From contig JAJQAT010000194.1 in the NCBI GenBank assembly GCA_021203665.1, forward strand, positions 1 through 12,090: a stretch of DNA of 12,090 nucleotides, in the 5' to 3' direction. The stretch is from Bacillota bacterium. Its GTDB lineage: Bacteria > Bacillota > Clostridia > UBA1381. Positions within the stretch are counted from its first letter, which is position 1, and each line of letters opens with the position of its first letter. A program made the position numbers and the translations under genes. Below are positions 1 to 6,792 of this stretch, in pieces. Below the pieces are notes generated by a model that saw only the letters and a list, made by a program, of their open reading frames with translations, did no database searches and was not told the origin of the DNA.

Positions 1-1
1 T

Positions 2-7
2 TATAAT
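2..7 (+). promoter_or_regulatory. -10 box of the OLE RNA promoter
   Basis: A perfect TATAAT lies at the left edge, 4-6 bases before the point where the structured RNA appears to begin (about 11). The -35 element would lie outside the window, so only half of the promoter can be seen. The placement suits a housekeeping sigma factor promoter starting transcription near 11-14. Confidence 0.6.
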
Positions 8-10
8 AGT

Positions 11-622
11 GGTGCAGTATCCTAGTCGGTACGGCTTTTCGGAAAGCGGGCCTAAAAATCCGCCAAATGGCACATCGATGAAGTTTCTGGTGTTTTGCTT
101 TGAACGCCCAGTTCGGGGCGGATGCTGGGAGTTAAGGTTTAGGGGCGGTTTCCAACGGCATGGTTACCTTTCCCCCTTTTCCGTGGAGGCCTGTGACTGT
201 GGCGGCCCGGACCCCCTAAGGGAGCAAGTCGTTACGGCGCAGGGGAAAACCTGTTTTGCGGTTAGTAATTCGGAGCCTCACAAGGGCTGCGGTATGAATG
301 CTGTGGGCAGCGTAGCCAGCCTTGAGTGGATATGGCGGATACACGCCCAAAACTCTTTCGGAGTACGGCCATACTCTAAAGGGGCAATGCGTGCTGAAAC
401 CATATCTGCAAAAGAGGATACGGAGAGCTCAGGCTGTTTGGGAAAACTTCTAGGCTGTCTTAATCGGGTGGACAGGGGATTGCAGTGCGGACTAAGTGGC
501 AATCCGGCAACTATAAAATGTGTGAGCCTTTAATGGGAAACCGCTTTTTCGGCGACGATGAAGCAGGCTCTCGGGAAAGCCTGCCGGACCTAAGCCGCAA
601 ACTTTACTCTGCCCATCGCCCT
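11..622 (+). ncRNA. ole: OLE RNA (Ornate Large Extremophilic RNA)
   Basis: This roughly 610-base stretch has no credible gene but is rich in local inverted repeats, and it lies directly upstream of an oapA-like gene, which is the diagnostic arrangement of OLE RNA. Visible pairings include GCTTT/AAAGC (34-38 with 43-47) and GCAGGCT/AGCCTGC (563-569 with 578-584). A possible closing helix joins the ends: GG(T)GCAG at 11-17 with CTGCCC at 609-614. The segment near 585-620, with GACCTAAGCCGCAAAC and CTCTGCCCATCGCCC, looks like the conserved OLE 3' part from memory. OLE RNA is known from Bacillus halodurans and many anaerobic Firmicutes. It forms a membrane-bound complex with OapA and other proteins, and is linked to tolerance of cold and short-chain alcohols and to Mg2+ homeostasis. 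The exact ends are estimates: the 5' end comes from the -10 box and the 3' end from the last conserved-looking bases. A covariance-model search would settle both identity and ends. Confidence 0.88.
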
Positions 623-680
623 ATTATCATTTTGTATTTATTCGGTTAAAACCGTTAATTTATGAAGGAGAGAAATCATT

Positions 681-1274
681 TTGGACAAATCCGACGTACA
701 CAGGCGGAAAAAATTTAAGGTACCGAAACCGGATTTAAACGTGTCCACCTCACACACGTGGACAATTATCGTGGTTATAATATCGTTTTCACTTTCGGTA
801 TTTTTCAGCTTTATTACCTCCGCGGCAATGGAGTCGCTTACAATATTTTTCGCGTTTATGCTGCTTTTGCTGATAATCGCCGTAAATATCCTCTTTGACC
901 TGGTCGGCACCGCCGTTCAGTCCGCCGAGGAGAAGCCGTTCCATTCGCTCGCCGCGCGCAAGGTGCCCGGCGCGAGGGAAAGCATTTCCGTAATACGCCA
1001 CGCGCCTCAGCTCGCGAATATGTGCTGCGACGTTATCGGCGATATAGCCGGCATTATCTCCGGAGCCACCACCGCGCTTATAGTGGCGGAGCTTGTGGAA
1101 ATGTTCAGTCTTCAGGGTATGCTGCCAAGCCTTATTCTGACGGGTCTTGTGGGCGCGCTCACAATAGGTGGAAAGGCTATGTCCAAGGGCGTCGCGATGC
1201 AGAACGGCAACTCGATAGTGTTTATCGTCGGGAAAATGATGTACTTCTTTAAACGCTTAAGAAAAAAAAGATGA
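681..1274 (+). CDS. oapA: OLE-associated membrane protein OapA
   Basis: This 197-residue membrane protein lies about 60 bases after the OLE RNA. It has a basic N-terminus (RRKKFK at residues 8-13), two hydrophobic helices at about 26-49 and 53-78, a polar loop at about 80-115 (AEEKPF, ARKVPGARES, VIRHAPQ), two more helices at about 117-140 and 146-168, and a very basic tail (FKRLRKKR). OapA is the founding protein partner of OLE RNA. It is a DUF21-like (CNNM-related) protein of about this size with four membrane segments, binds the RNA and anchors it to the inner membrane. The start is TTG at 681, preceded by AAGGAG at 665-670 with a 10-base gap. No ATG lies closer to that site in frame. The stop is 10 bases before the dxs start, so the two are co-transcribed. 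Identity rests on topology, size and position beside OLE RNA rather than on a catalytic motif. Confidence 0.87.
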   Translation: MDKSDVHRRKKFKVPKPDLNVSTSHTWTIIVVIISFSLSVFFSFITSAAMESLTIFFAFMLLLLIIAVNILFDLVGTAVQSAEEKPFHSLAARKVPGARESISVIRHAPQLANMCCDVIGDIAGIISGATTALIVAELVEMFSLQGMLPSLILTGLVGALTIGGKAMSKGVAMQNGNSIVFIVGKMMYFFKRLRKKR

Positions 1275-1284
1275 GGCTTTGGTG

Positions 1285-3123
1285 ATGGATAATCTTTTAA
1301 ATCAAATCAACTCACCCGAGGATTTGAAACATCTTAATATTGACGAATTGACGCGGCTGTGCCGCGAAATCCGCGAGTTTCTGATTGACAGTGTATCTGA
1401 AACCGGCGGTCATCTCGCCTCCAATCTCGGAATAGTGGAGCTGACCGTTGCGCTGCACACTGTATTTTGCGTTCCGAAGGATAAAATCATCTTCGACGTA
1501 GGACATCAGTCATACGTGCACAAGATACTTACCGGACGCAGAGACGATTTCAAGACGCTCCGTCAATTCGGCGGATTGTCCGGATTTCCGAAATCAAGCG
1601 AGAGCGACTGCGATATATTTAACACCGGTCACAGCTCGACATCCGTTTCCGCCGCTTTGGGCATCGCCAGAGCGCGCGACCTTGACGGCGATAATTACAG
1701 CGTAATATCGGTATTCGGCGACGGCGCGCTTACCGGCGGTATGATGTACGAGGCGATGAATGACGCCGGTCATTCCAAAACGCCGCTTATACTCATCCTG
1801 AACGACAACGCGATGTCCATTTCAAAAAATGTCGGCGCGGTATCAAAGCATCTGCGGTCTCTGAGAATGTCGCCGTTTTATTTCCGCTCCAAGCACGCGG
1901 TTGAAAACCTACTTAAAAAAATCCCGCTGGGCGGAAAGGCGACCGCGAATATACTTAAACAGATAAAGAGGATTTTCCGCCGTCTCGTCATTCCGACCAC
2001 GCTTTTTGACGATATGGGATTCATCTATATGGGTCCCGTGGACGGTCACGATGTAAGCGCGATAATTAATTGCCTTGAATATGCGAAGGATGAAAATCGT
2101 CCGGTATTTATTCACGTTCATACCAAAAAGGGCAAGGGCTACGCTCCGGCGGAAAGCAATCCGCAAAAATTTCACGGAGTGCCGCCCTTTGACAAGGCAA
2201 CCGGAGAAACAAAGAAAAGCGGCGAAACCTACAGTGCGCGCTTCGGCTCAACCATAGTTAAGTTAGCCAATGAAAACAAAAGGGTAGTCGCCATAACGGG
2301 CGCAATGCCGAACGGCACCGGACTTGACGAGTTTCAAAAGCGCTTTAAAAACAGATTTTTTGACGTAGGCATAGCCGAACAGCACGGCGTAACGCTCGCG
2401 GCGGGATTGGCAAAGGCGGGATATACTCCGGTAATACCGCTGTATTCCTCATTTTTACAGCGCGCCTATGACCAAACCCTGCACGATGTCTGTCTGCAAA
2501 ATCTTCACGTTGTATTCCCTATAGACCGCGCGGGTATAGTCGGCGCGGACGGCGAAACGCATCAGGGTATTTACGATATTTCGTATCTGTCGCATATGCC
2601 GAATATGACGATACTGTCGCCCGCCACTCTCGACCAGCTCGAGGTTATGCTTGATTTCGCGGTGAACAAATTCGATGCGCCCATCGCCTTGCGTTATCCG
2701 CGCGGAGGCACGGAGGCTGTCGGCGTAAGTCCCGAATTTAAATTGGGACAGGCTCAAATCGTTCAAAAGGGCACGGATATTACGATAATCGCCGCGGGCA
2801 GAATGGTAAAGCGCGCGCAGGAGGCTGCCGCGCTGACAAATAAATCTGTGGAGATAATCGCTCTTCCGACTGTAAAGCCTCTCGACGAGGCGGCGGTTAT
2901 CGCCTCGGCAATGAAAACCGAAAATGTGTTTACAATCGAGGATAACGTGAAAATAGGCGGCATAGGCTCCGCAATCGGAGCGTTGCTTAAAGAAAAACAG
3001 GTTAAATGCAAATTTAAAATATTCGCGTTTCCCGACGAGCCCGTCACTCACGGCTCAACAGATGAATTGGATAAGCTTTACGGACTTGACGCGAAAACAA
3101 TAGCGTCTAAAATTACGGAGTAG
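1285..3123 (+). CDS. dxs: 1-deoxy-D-xylulose-5-phosphate synthase
   Basis: Dxs condenses pyruvate with glyceraldehyde 3-phosphate, using thiamine diphosphate, to give DXP. This is the first step of the MEP isoprenoid pathway and also feeds thiamine and pyridoxal synthesis. The 612-residue protein is close to the usual 620. The N-terminal ThDP domain has SNLGIVELT, DVGHQSYVHK and the cofactor/Mg2+ motif GDGALTGG (from residue 145) ending in LNDN (N173, N175). The pyrimidine-binding transketolase domain has the catalytic glutamate in IAEQHG (E365), then DRAGIVGADGETHQG. A transketolase C-terminal domain follows. TTG (1279) and GTG (1282) lie in frame upstream, but GAGG at 1273-1276 is 8 bases from ATG 1285, so I take the ATG. 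The gene follows oapA by 10 bases and precedes tlyA by 3. Isoprenoid genes beside OLE RNA are a known association. No missing residues were seen. Confidence 0.97.
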   Translation: MDNLLNQINSPEDLKHLNIDELTRLCREIREFLIDSVSETGGHLASNLGIVELTVALHTVFCVPKDKIIFDVGHQSYVHKILTGRRDDFKTLRQFGGLSGFPKSSESDCDIFNTGHSSTSVSAALGIARARDLDGDNYSVISVFGDGALTGGMMYEAMNDAGHSKTPLILILNDNAMSISKNVGAVSKHLRSLRMSPFYFRSKHAVENLLKKIPLGGKATANILKQIKRIFRRLVIPTTLFDDMGFIYMGPVDGHDVSAIINCLEYAKDENRPVFIHVHTKKGKGYAPAESNPQKFHGVPPFDKATGETKKSGETYSARFGSTIVKLANENKRVVAITGAMPNGTGLDEFQKRFKNRFFDVGIAEQHGVTLAAGLAKAGYTPVIPLYSSFLQRAYDQTLHDVCLQNLHVVFPIDRAGIVGADGETHQGIYDISYLSHMPNMTILSPATLDQLEVMLDFAVNKFDAPIALRYPRGGTEAVGVSPEFKLGQAQIVQKGTDITIIAAGRMVKRAQEAAALTNKSVEIIALPTVKPLDEAAVIASAMKTENVFTIEDNVKIGGIGSAIGALLKEKQVKCKFKIFAFPDEPVTHGSTDELDKLYGLDAKTIASKITE

Positions 3124-3126
3124 AAT

Positions 3127-3927
3127 ATGGCAAAAATAAGACTTGACGCCCTGCTCGTGAAAAACGGGCTTGCCCAAAGCCGCGAAAGAGCAAAGGCGGT
3201 TATAATGGCGGGGCAGGTATATATAGATAATCAAAAATGCGACAAGGCGGGTCAGCCGGTGGACGAAAGCGCCGCCGTCGAGGTTCGCGGAGAAACGCTT
3301 AAATACGTCAGCCGAGGCGGTCTTAAGCTGGAAAAGGCTATGAGCGAATTTCCCATAAGCCTTGAGGGCAAAACCGCTATGGACATCGGCGCGTCAACAG
3401 GCGGCTTTACAGACTGTATGCTGCAAAACGGCGCGAGGAGGGTATTCGCGGTTGACGTCGGCTACGGTCAATTCGCCTGGAAATTAAGGCAGGACGAAAG
3501 AGTTGTAAATATGGAGCGCACAAATATCCGTTACGTTACGCCCGAGGATATTGGCGAGGAAATAGATTTCGCGTCTATCGATGTGTCGTTTATATCTCTG
3601 AGGCTCGTTCTGCCGGTGGCAAAAAATCTTTTATCCGCCGACGGTGAAATAGTCGCTCTCATAAAGCCTCAATTTGAGGCGGGACGCGAACAGGTCGGCA
3701 AAAAGGGCGTTGTAAAGGATATAAGGATTCACATAGAGGTAATAAAAAAGGTGCTTGATTTTGCGAGAAGCATCGATTTATATGTCGCGGGACTTTCCTA
3801 CTCCCCGATAAAGGGACCCGAGGGAAATATAGAATACCTCGCGTATCTGAAAAAGAAAGAGTGTCCCGACACCGTCACGGACGATTTTATACGGGAGATT
3901 GCGGAAAAATCTCACAGCTCGCTTTAA
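3127..3927 (+). CDS. tlyA: TlyA-family rRNA (cytidine-2'-O)-methyltransferase
   Basis: TlyA-type enzymes methylate the 2'-OH of cytidines in 16S and/or 23S rRNA using S-adenosylmethionine; many homologues are annotated as 'hemolysin A'. The 266-residue protein has the family's two domains: an S4 RNA-binding domain at about 3-60 (RLDALLVKNGLAQSRERAK) and an FtsJ/RrmJ-like Rossmann methyltransferase from about 62. The SAM-binding motif DIGASTGGFTD starts at residue 86. The K-D-K-E tetrad of the family appears as K67, D152 (IDVSFISL), K180 (IKPQFE) and E236 (GNIEYL), the same spacing as in the mycobacterial enzyme. The ATG is 3 bases after the dxs stop, with GGAG at 3117-3120 inside the end of dxs, so translation is probably coupled. 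A dxs-tlyA pair is common in Firmicutes. Which rRNA is methylated cannot be told from the sequence. Confidence 0.95.
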   Translation: MAKIRLDALLVKNGLAQSRERAKAVIMAGQVYIDNQKCDKAGQPVDESAAVEVRGETLKYVSRGGLKLEKAMSEFPISLEGKTAMDIGASTGGFTDCMLQNGARRVFAVDVGYGQFAWKLRQDERVVNMERTNIRYVTPEDIGEEIDFASIDVSFISLRLVLPVAKNLLSADGEIVALIKPQFEAGREQVGKKGVVKDIRIHIEVIKKVLDFARSIDLYVAGLSYSPIKGPEGNIEYLAYLKKKECPDTVTDDFIREIAEKSHSSL

Positions 3928-3938
3928 GGAGGAAATTT

Positions 3939-4829
3939 ATGCTTGCCGAGGATACAATTATAATGGGCAAACGCGCGCTCACGCGCTCATACGCGAAAAT
4001 CAATCTCACGCTTGACGTGCTTTCCAGACGCGAAAACGGTTATCACGATATTAAAATGATTATGCAGACTGTTTCCCTGTTTGACCTCATAATTATCGAC
4101 AAGGCGGCGGGCGGCATATCAATATCCACCAATCTGCGCTATCTGCCGTGCGGCGAAAAAAACATAGCGTACAAGGCGGCGGACGCCTTCTTTAAGGAAG
4201 CCGGCATACGCGGCGGAGTTAAGATTATGATTCACAAAAACATTCCCGTAGCCGCCGGACTTGCCGGAGGCAGCGGAAACTGCGCCGCCGCTCTCGCGGC
4301 GATGAATATGCTCTATAACCGCCCTCTTTCCGATGAAAGGCTGATGTCCCTGGGCGCTTCTCTCGGCGCGGACGTGCCCTACTGCTTTAACGGCGGCACG
4401 CAAATGGCGGAGGGTGTGGGCGAAATTCTCTCGCCGCTTCCGAAAATGCCCGACGCTTATATTCTGCTCGTAAAGCCGCCGATTAATGTTTCAACCGGCA
4501 CGATTTATGAGGAAATAGACAATGCGCCCATCGCGGCGCGTCCCGACACGGACGCGATGATTGCCGCTCTCAAAAACGGCGACATATATTCTGTCGCGGA
4601 CAATCTCTGCAATGTGATGGAATCGGTTACGGAAAAAAGATACCCGATTATAGCCGGAATCAAGCAAAAAATGATTATGAACGGCGCGTTGAACGCCGTT
4701 ATGAGCGGCTCGGGTCCGACGGTATTCGGGATTTTCGATAATTTTGAAAAGGCAAAAAAATCGGCTGACAGCTTTTCACTGCAATTTAAGGACGTGTTCC
4801 TGACTAAAACATTGAACAATGCGAGGTGA
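3939..4829 (+). CDS. ispE: 4-diphosphocytidyl-2-C-methyl-D-erythritol kinase
   Basis: IspE phosphorylates CDP-methylerythritol with ATP, the fourth step of the MEP pathway, so it serves the same pathway as dxs in this operon. The 296-residue protein is a GHMP kinase. Motif 1 is SYAKINLTLDV with lysine K20, followed by the NGYHDI segment. The glycine-rich ATP loop is AAGLAGGSGN at about 105-114, with the catalytic aspartate in GADVPYC (D145). The C-terminal motif AVMSGSGPTVFGIF is also present. An in-frame ATG at 3861 lies inside tlyA. The true start is ATG 3939, because AAGGAGG at 3926-3932 sits 6 bases before it. The stop (4827-4829) lies in the ribosome binding region of the next gene. In many Firmicutes nadK or argR follows tlyA, so ispE here is a less common arrangement that strengthens the isoprenoid theme. 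Confidence 0.96.
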   Translation: MLAEDTIIMGKRALTRSYAKINLTLDVLSRRENGYHDIKMIMQTVSLFDLIIIDKAAGGISISTNLRYLPCGEKNIAYKAADAFFKEAGIRGGVKIMIHKNIPVAAGLAGGSGNCAAALAAMNMLYNRPLSDERLMSLGASLGADVPYCFNGGTQMAEGVGEILSPLPKMPDAYILLVKPPINVSTGTIYEEIDNAPIAARPDTDAMIAALKNGDIYSVADNLCNVMESVTEKRYPIIAGIKQKMIMNGALNAVMSGSGPTVFGIFDNFEKAKKSADSFSLQFKDVFLTKTLNNAR

Positions 4830-4835
4830 TTTAAT

Positions 4836-5603
4836 TTGGAAAAGGATATTATTGAAGCAATCGTTGATGAGGAAAATACCTTGTCCGACAATGGTACCGA
4901 AGAGGAAAACATACCTGATGAGAACTCCTCCGACGAGCGCGGCGGCGAGAATGAAATACCCGTTTTATCGATTAAAAGCCGCTTGTTTTCCTTTTGGAAT
5001 AAGCTCCCCAACGATCTGTCGCCGCGTTTTGTAAGGGTCTCCGCTCCGATATGCGCGCTTATAGTCATAGCCGCGCTTACCGCGGGAATTTTTATACCAA
5101 AGAGCGACGGCGCGGTATCAAAGGCGCTCGCGTCCCTGCGCGAAAGCGACAGCGAATACATCGCCGTAAAGGAAAACAGCGACTCCGTTTTAAGCGAGGT
5201 CGAAAGCCTGAATACAACCCTTGCGGAGGATCAAGCGGAGCTTGAGGAGTTTACGCAGTCGCAGGATAATCTCGAAAAGCTCGCGGATAAAATAGAGGAG
5301 CTTACCGCGGAAAAGGAATCCCTGCAAGGCGAGCTTTCGTCAAAGCAGAGCGAGCTTTCAAGCTTATCCGCGTCGGTGAGCGCGCAGTCAACAAAAACAA
5401 TCACATGGGCGTCCGGCACATACACGGTCGGCAAGAATATAGCCGCCGGAACATACACCGTCACCGGCTCCGGAAGCATCGCAATATCAAATTCCGGCAA
5501 ATCGAGGGTGAACAAGTCGCTTAAATCCGACGGAGAAACCTTCGCCCTGTCCGACGGAGACGTAATCAAAATAGACGGCAACGCGAAATTCATTCCCGAA
5601 TAA
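4836..5603 (+). CDS. Unknown membrane-anchored coiled-coil protein (paralogue 1)
   Basis: I do not recognise a named family for this 255-residue protein. It has a very acidic N-terminal segment (about 1-45), a short linker, one membrane helix at about 70-88 (ICALIVIAALTAGIFI), a long coiled coil at about 105-183 rich in E, L, K and S, and a compact beta-rich C-terminal part (about 188-255). That part carries the pattern TYTVGKNIAAGTYTVTGSGS. Similar 'VGxDIPAGxY' modules occur at the ends of many secreted or membrane-anchored Gram-positive proteins. A type II topology is likely: acidic tail in the cytoplasm, coiled coil and C-domain outside. The start is TTG at 4836, with GAGGTGA at 4823-4829 overlapping the ispE stop and a 6-base gap. 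The next gene encodes a shorter relative. Position in the OLE operon suggests an envelope role, but this is inference. Confidence 0.85.
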   Translation: MEKDIIEAIVDEENTLSDNGTEEENIPDENSSDERGGENEIPVLSIKSRLFSFWNKLPNDLSPRFVRVSAPICALIVIAALTAGIFIPKSDGAVSKALASLRESDSEYIAVKENSDSVLSEVESLNTTLAEDQAELEEFTQSQDNLEKLADKIEELTAEKESLQGELSSKQSELSSLSASVSAQSTKTITWASGTYTVGKNIAAGTYTVTGSGSIAISNSGKSRVNKSLKSDGETFALSDGDVIKIDGNAKFIPE

Positions 5604-5619
5604 AGAAAGGCGTGATATT

Positions 5620-6231
5620 ATGACTCGTAAAAGGCTGTACATTATAATAATCTGCGCCGCGACGGCGCTTATAGCGGCGGCGTTGTTTTTCATCGGGTTC
5701 CGCTTAAATTCCAAGTCCCTGGCGCGCGTGGAGCTGACAGAGGAAATATCCGAGCTTGAAACCGGCATCACGGAGCTTGAGGCTCAAAAGGAGGAGCTGT
5801 CACAGCAGATAAGCGAAATAGAAACGGAATTGAGCAACAAAAGCACGATAAACAACTACTATATGGAATATCAAAAGGAATACGACGCGTTAAAGAGTGA
5901 AACGGAGGATTTAAAAACGCAAATCAACGAGATTGACTCCGAAATCGAGAGCGCAAGCGCGAAGCTCGACTCGCTGTCCGGCATAACCGAGGAAACAAAG
6001 GGCAAAACCTACACGCTTACAAGCGATGAAATATACACCTGCCCCGACAAAATACCCGCCGGCAGATACACCGCCGTCGGCAGCGGAACGCTTATTATAA
6101 CCTCCTCCTCGGGCAGCACCAGAGTTACGCAAAACCTTGACGTGTCCTACAATAATTCCTACACCTTCGATTTAAGCGAATACGAAAAAATCATGGTAAC
6201 CGGCGAGGTAGAGCTCACGGAACTGAAATAG
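5620..6231 (+). CDS. Unknown membrane-anchored coiled-coil protein (paralogue 2)
   Basis: This 203-residue protein has the same plan as its upstream neighbour but lacks the acidic cytoplasmic tail. It has a short basic start (MTRKR), one membrane helix at about 6-26, a coiled coil at about 36-118 (EISELETGITELEAQKEEL and similar heptads) and a C-terminal beta-rich domain at about 129-203. That domain shares with the neighbour the pattern YT-x4-IxAGxYTxxGSGxxxI (here YTCPDKIPAGRYTAVGSGT), followed by a serine-rich stretch and an SRV/TRV motif. The two genes therefore look like an old tandem duplication. The positively charged N-terminus predicts that most of the protein is outside the cell. 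ATG 5620 is preceded by AAAGG at 5606-5610 with a 9-base gap and is 16 bases after the previous stop. An intrinsic terminator follows directly. Function is unknown. Confidence 0.85.
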   Translation: MTRKRLYIIIICAATALIAAALFFIGFRLNSKSLARVELTEEISELETGITELEAQKEELSQQISEIETELSNKSTINNYYMEYQKEYDALKSETEDLKTQINEIDSEIESASAKLDSLSGITEETKGKTYTLTSDEIYTCPDKIPAGRYTAVGSGTLIITSSSGSTRVTQNLDVSYNNSYTFDLSEYEKIMVTGEVELTELK

Positions 6232-6242
6232 AATATTTTAAG

Positions 6243-6293
6243 GCTGTCGGCAGGCATATCAAATTTCTGATATACCCTGCCGGCAGCTTTTTT
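6243..6293 (+). terminator. Intrinsic terminator of the OLE-dxs-ispE operon
   Basis: GCTGTCGGCAGG pairs with CCTGCCGGCAGC (one G-U pair), extended inward by ATATCA/TGATAT, and is followed by six T residues at 6288-6293. It lies 12 bases after the stop of the second coiled-coil gene and closes the transcription unit that starts at the left edge. Confidence 0.93.
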
Positions 6294-6324
6294 GCGGGAT
6301 AAATAAAATATTTCAAAAAAGGTA

Positions 6325-6354
6325 TTGACAAATACGACTAATGTCGTGTATAAT
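6325..6354 (+). promoter_or_regulatory. Promoter of the BlaI/M56 operon
   Basis: Perfect consensus boxes: TTGACA at 6325-6330 and TATAAT at 6349-6354, separated by 18 bases. The spacer is filled by a 16-base palindrome, so the promoter is built to be strong but repressible. Transcription should start near 6361. Confidence 0.9.
6333..6348. promoter_or_regulatory. BlaI-type operator 1 (between -35 and -10)
   Basis: TACGACTAATGTCGTG is a dyad (TACGAC-N4-GTCGT with one end mismatch) occupying the promoter spacer almost exactly. It is of the kind bound by BlaI/MecI winged-helix dimers. A second copy follows 32 bp away, centre to centre. Binding here would block RNA polymerase. Confidence 0.85.
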
Positions 6355-6364
6355 GATTTTAAGA

Positions 6365-6380
6365 TACGACAAAAGTCGTA
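6365..6380. promoter_or_regulatory. BlaI-type operator 2 (at the transcription start)
   Basis: TACGACAAAAGTCGTA is a TACGAC-N4-GTCGTA dyad with perfectly complementary 6-bp arms around an AAAA centre. It covers about +4 to +20 of the expected transcript. Its centre is 32 bp (about three helical turns) from operator 1, so two repressor dimers would sit on the same face of the DNA. Confidence 0.88.
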
Positions 6381-6399
6381 GAAAAGTGAGGTAATTATA

Positions 6400-6792
6400 A
6401 TGAAACACTTTGAAAAAAGACTTCCGGACGCGGAACTCGAAATTATGAAGGTGATTTGGAGTAATCCGAATCCCATCTCAACAAGCGAGGTGAAAAAGCA
6501 TATTGATGAGCAAACCGAAAAACAACGGACGCAGCAGACGCTCCAAACACTTTTAAACCGCCTTATAGCAAAGGAATACCTTATAAAGGATAAAAGGGGT
6601 AAGGAATATATTTATACGGCGGCTGTTTCCGAGAGGGATTATGTGGAATACGAAAGCGAGCTGTTTTTGAAAAAAATGCACGGCAATTCCGTGGCGAGCT
6701 TAATGCGCGCACTGTTTGACAGCAGAAAAATCAGCGACGAGGATATTTCGGAGCTTGAAAAAATGTTTAAGGAAAAACGTGATGATAATTAA
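6400..6792 (+). CDS. BlaI/MecI/CopY-family transcriptional repressor
   Basis: This 130-residue protein matches the BlaI/MecI family in length and layout. It has an N-terminal winged-helix DNA-binding domain (PDAELEIMKVIWSNPNPISTSEV, then the recognition region TQQTLQTLLNRLIAKEYL and the wing KRGKEYIYTAAVS), followed by a helical dimerisation tail from about residue 75. Family members repress their own operon as dimers and are inactivated when a partner M56 protease is triggered. The start is ATG 6400 with GTGAGG at 6386-6391 (8-base gap). Its 3' end overlaps the protease gene by 11 bases, so the two are translationally coupled. The two TACGAC palindromes upstream indicate autoregulation. The partner lacks a beta-lactam sensor domain, so I do not use the name blaI. 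A CopY-type copper role is unlikely because no cysteine zinc/copper hook is seen at the C-terminus. Confidence 0.93.
   Translation: MKHFEKRLPDAELEIMKVIWSNPNPISTSEVKKHIDEQTEKQRTQQTLQTLLNRLIAKEYLIKDKRGKEYIYTAAVSERDYVEYESELFLKKMHGNSVASLMRALFDSRKISDEDISELEKMFKEKRDDN

Noticed and set aside
278..502. Open frame of 74 codons on the - strand
   Set aside because: It lies antisense within the OLE RNA, with no recognisable motifs or ribosome binding site.
9..533. Open frame of 174 codons on the + strand
   Set aside because: It has no ribosome binding site and a composition rich in G, C, W and R unlike the other proteins. It lies entirely inside the structured OLE RNA.
643..654. CGGT-TAAA-ACCG hairpin before oapA as a terminator or attenuator
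   Set aside because: The stem has only four pairs and no T-run follows, so it is too weak to end transcription. It may be chance.
2455..3051. Long - strand open frame (198 codons) inside dxs
   Set aside because: It is a shadow frame of the strongly supported dxs gene, with no domain pattern.
3861..3938. N-terminal extension of ispE from ATG 3861
   Set aside because: It lies inside tlyA with no ribosome binding site. AAGGAGG at 3926-3932 selects ATG 3939, and IspE proteins begin close to the SYAKINL motif.
4505..5161. Long - strand open frame (218 codons) across ispE and the first coiled-coil gene
   Set aside because: It spans the junction of two clear + strand genes and reads as a low-complexity serine-rich shadow. 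It has no promoter or ribosome binding site of its own.
6716..6781. N-terminal extension of the M56 protease from ATG 6716
   Set aside because: It overlaps the repressor gene far more than needed. ATG 6782 has a suitable ribosome binding site and starts right before the first membrane helix, as in the family.
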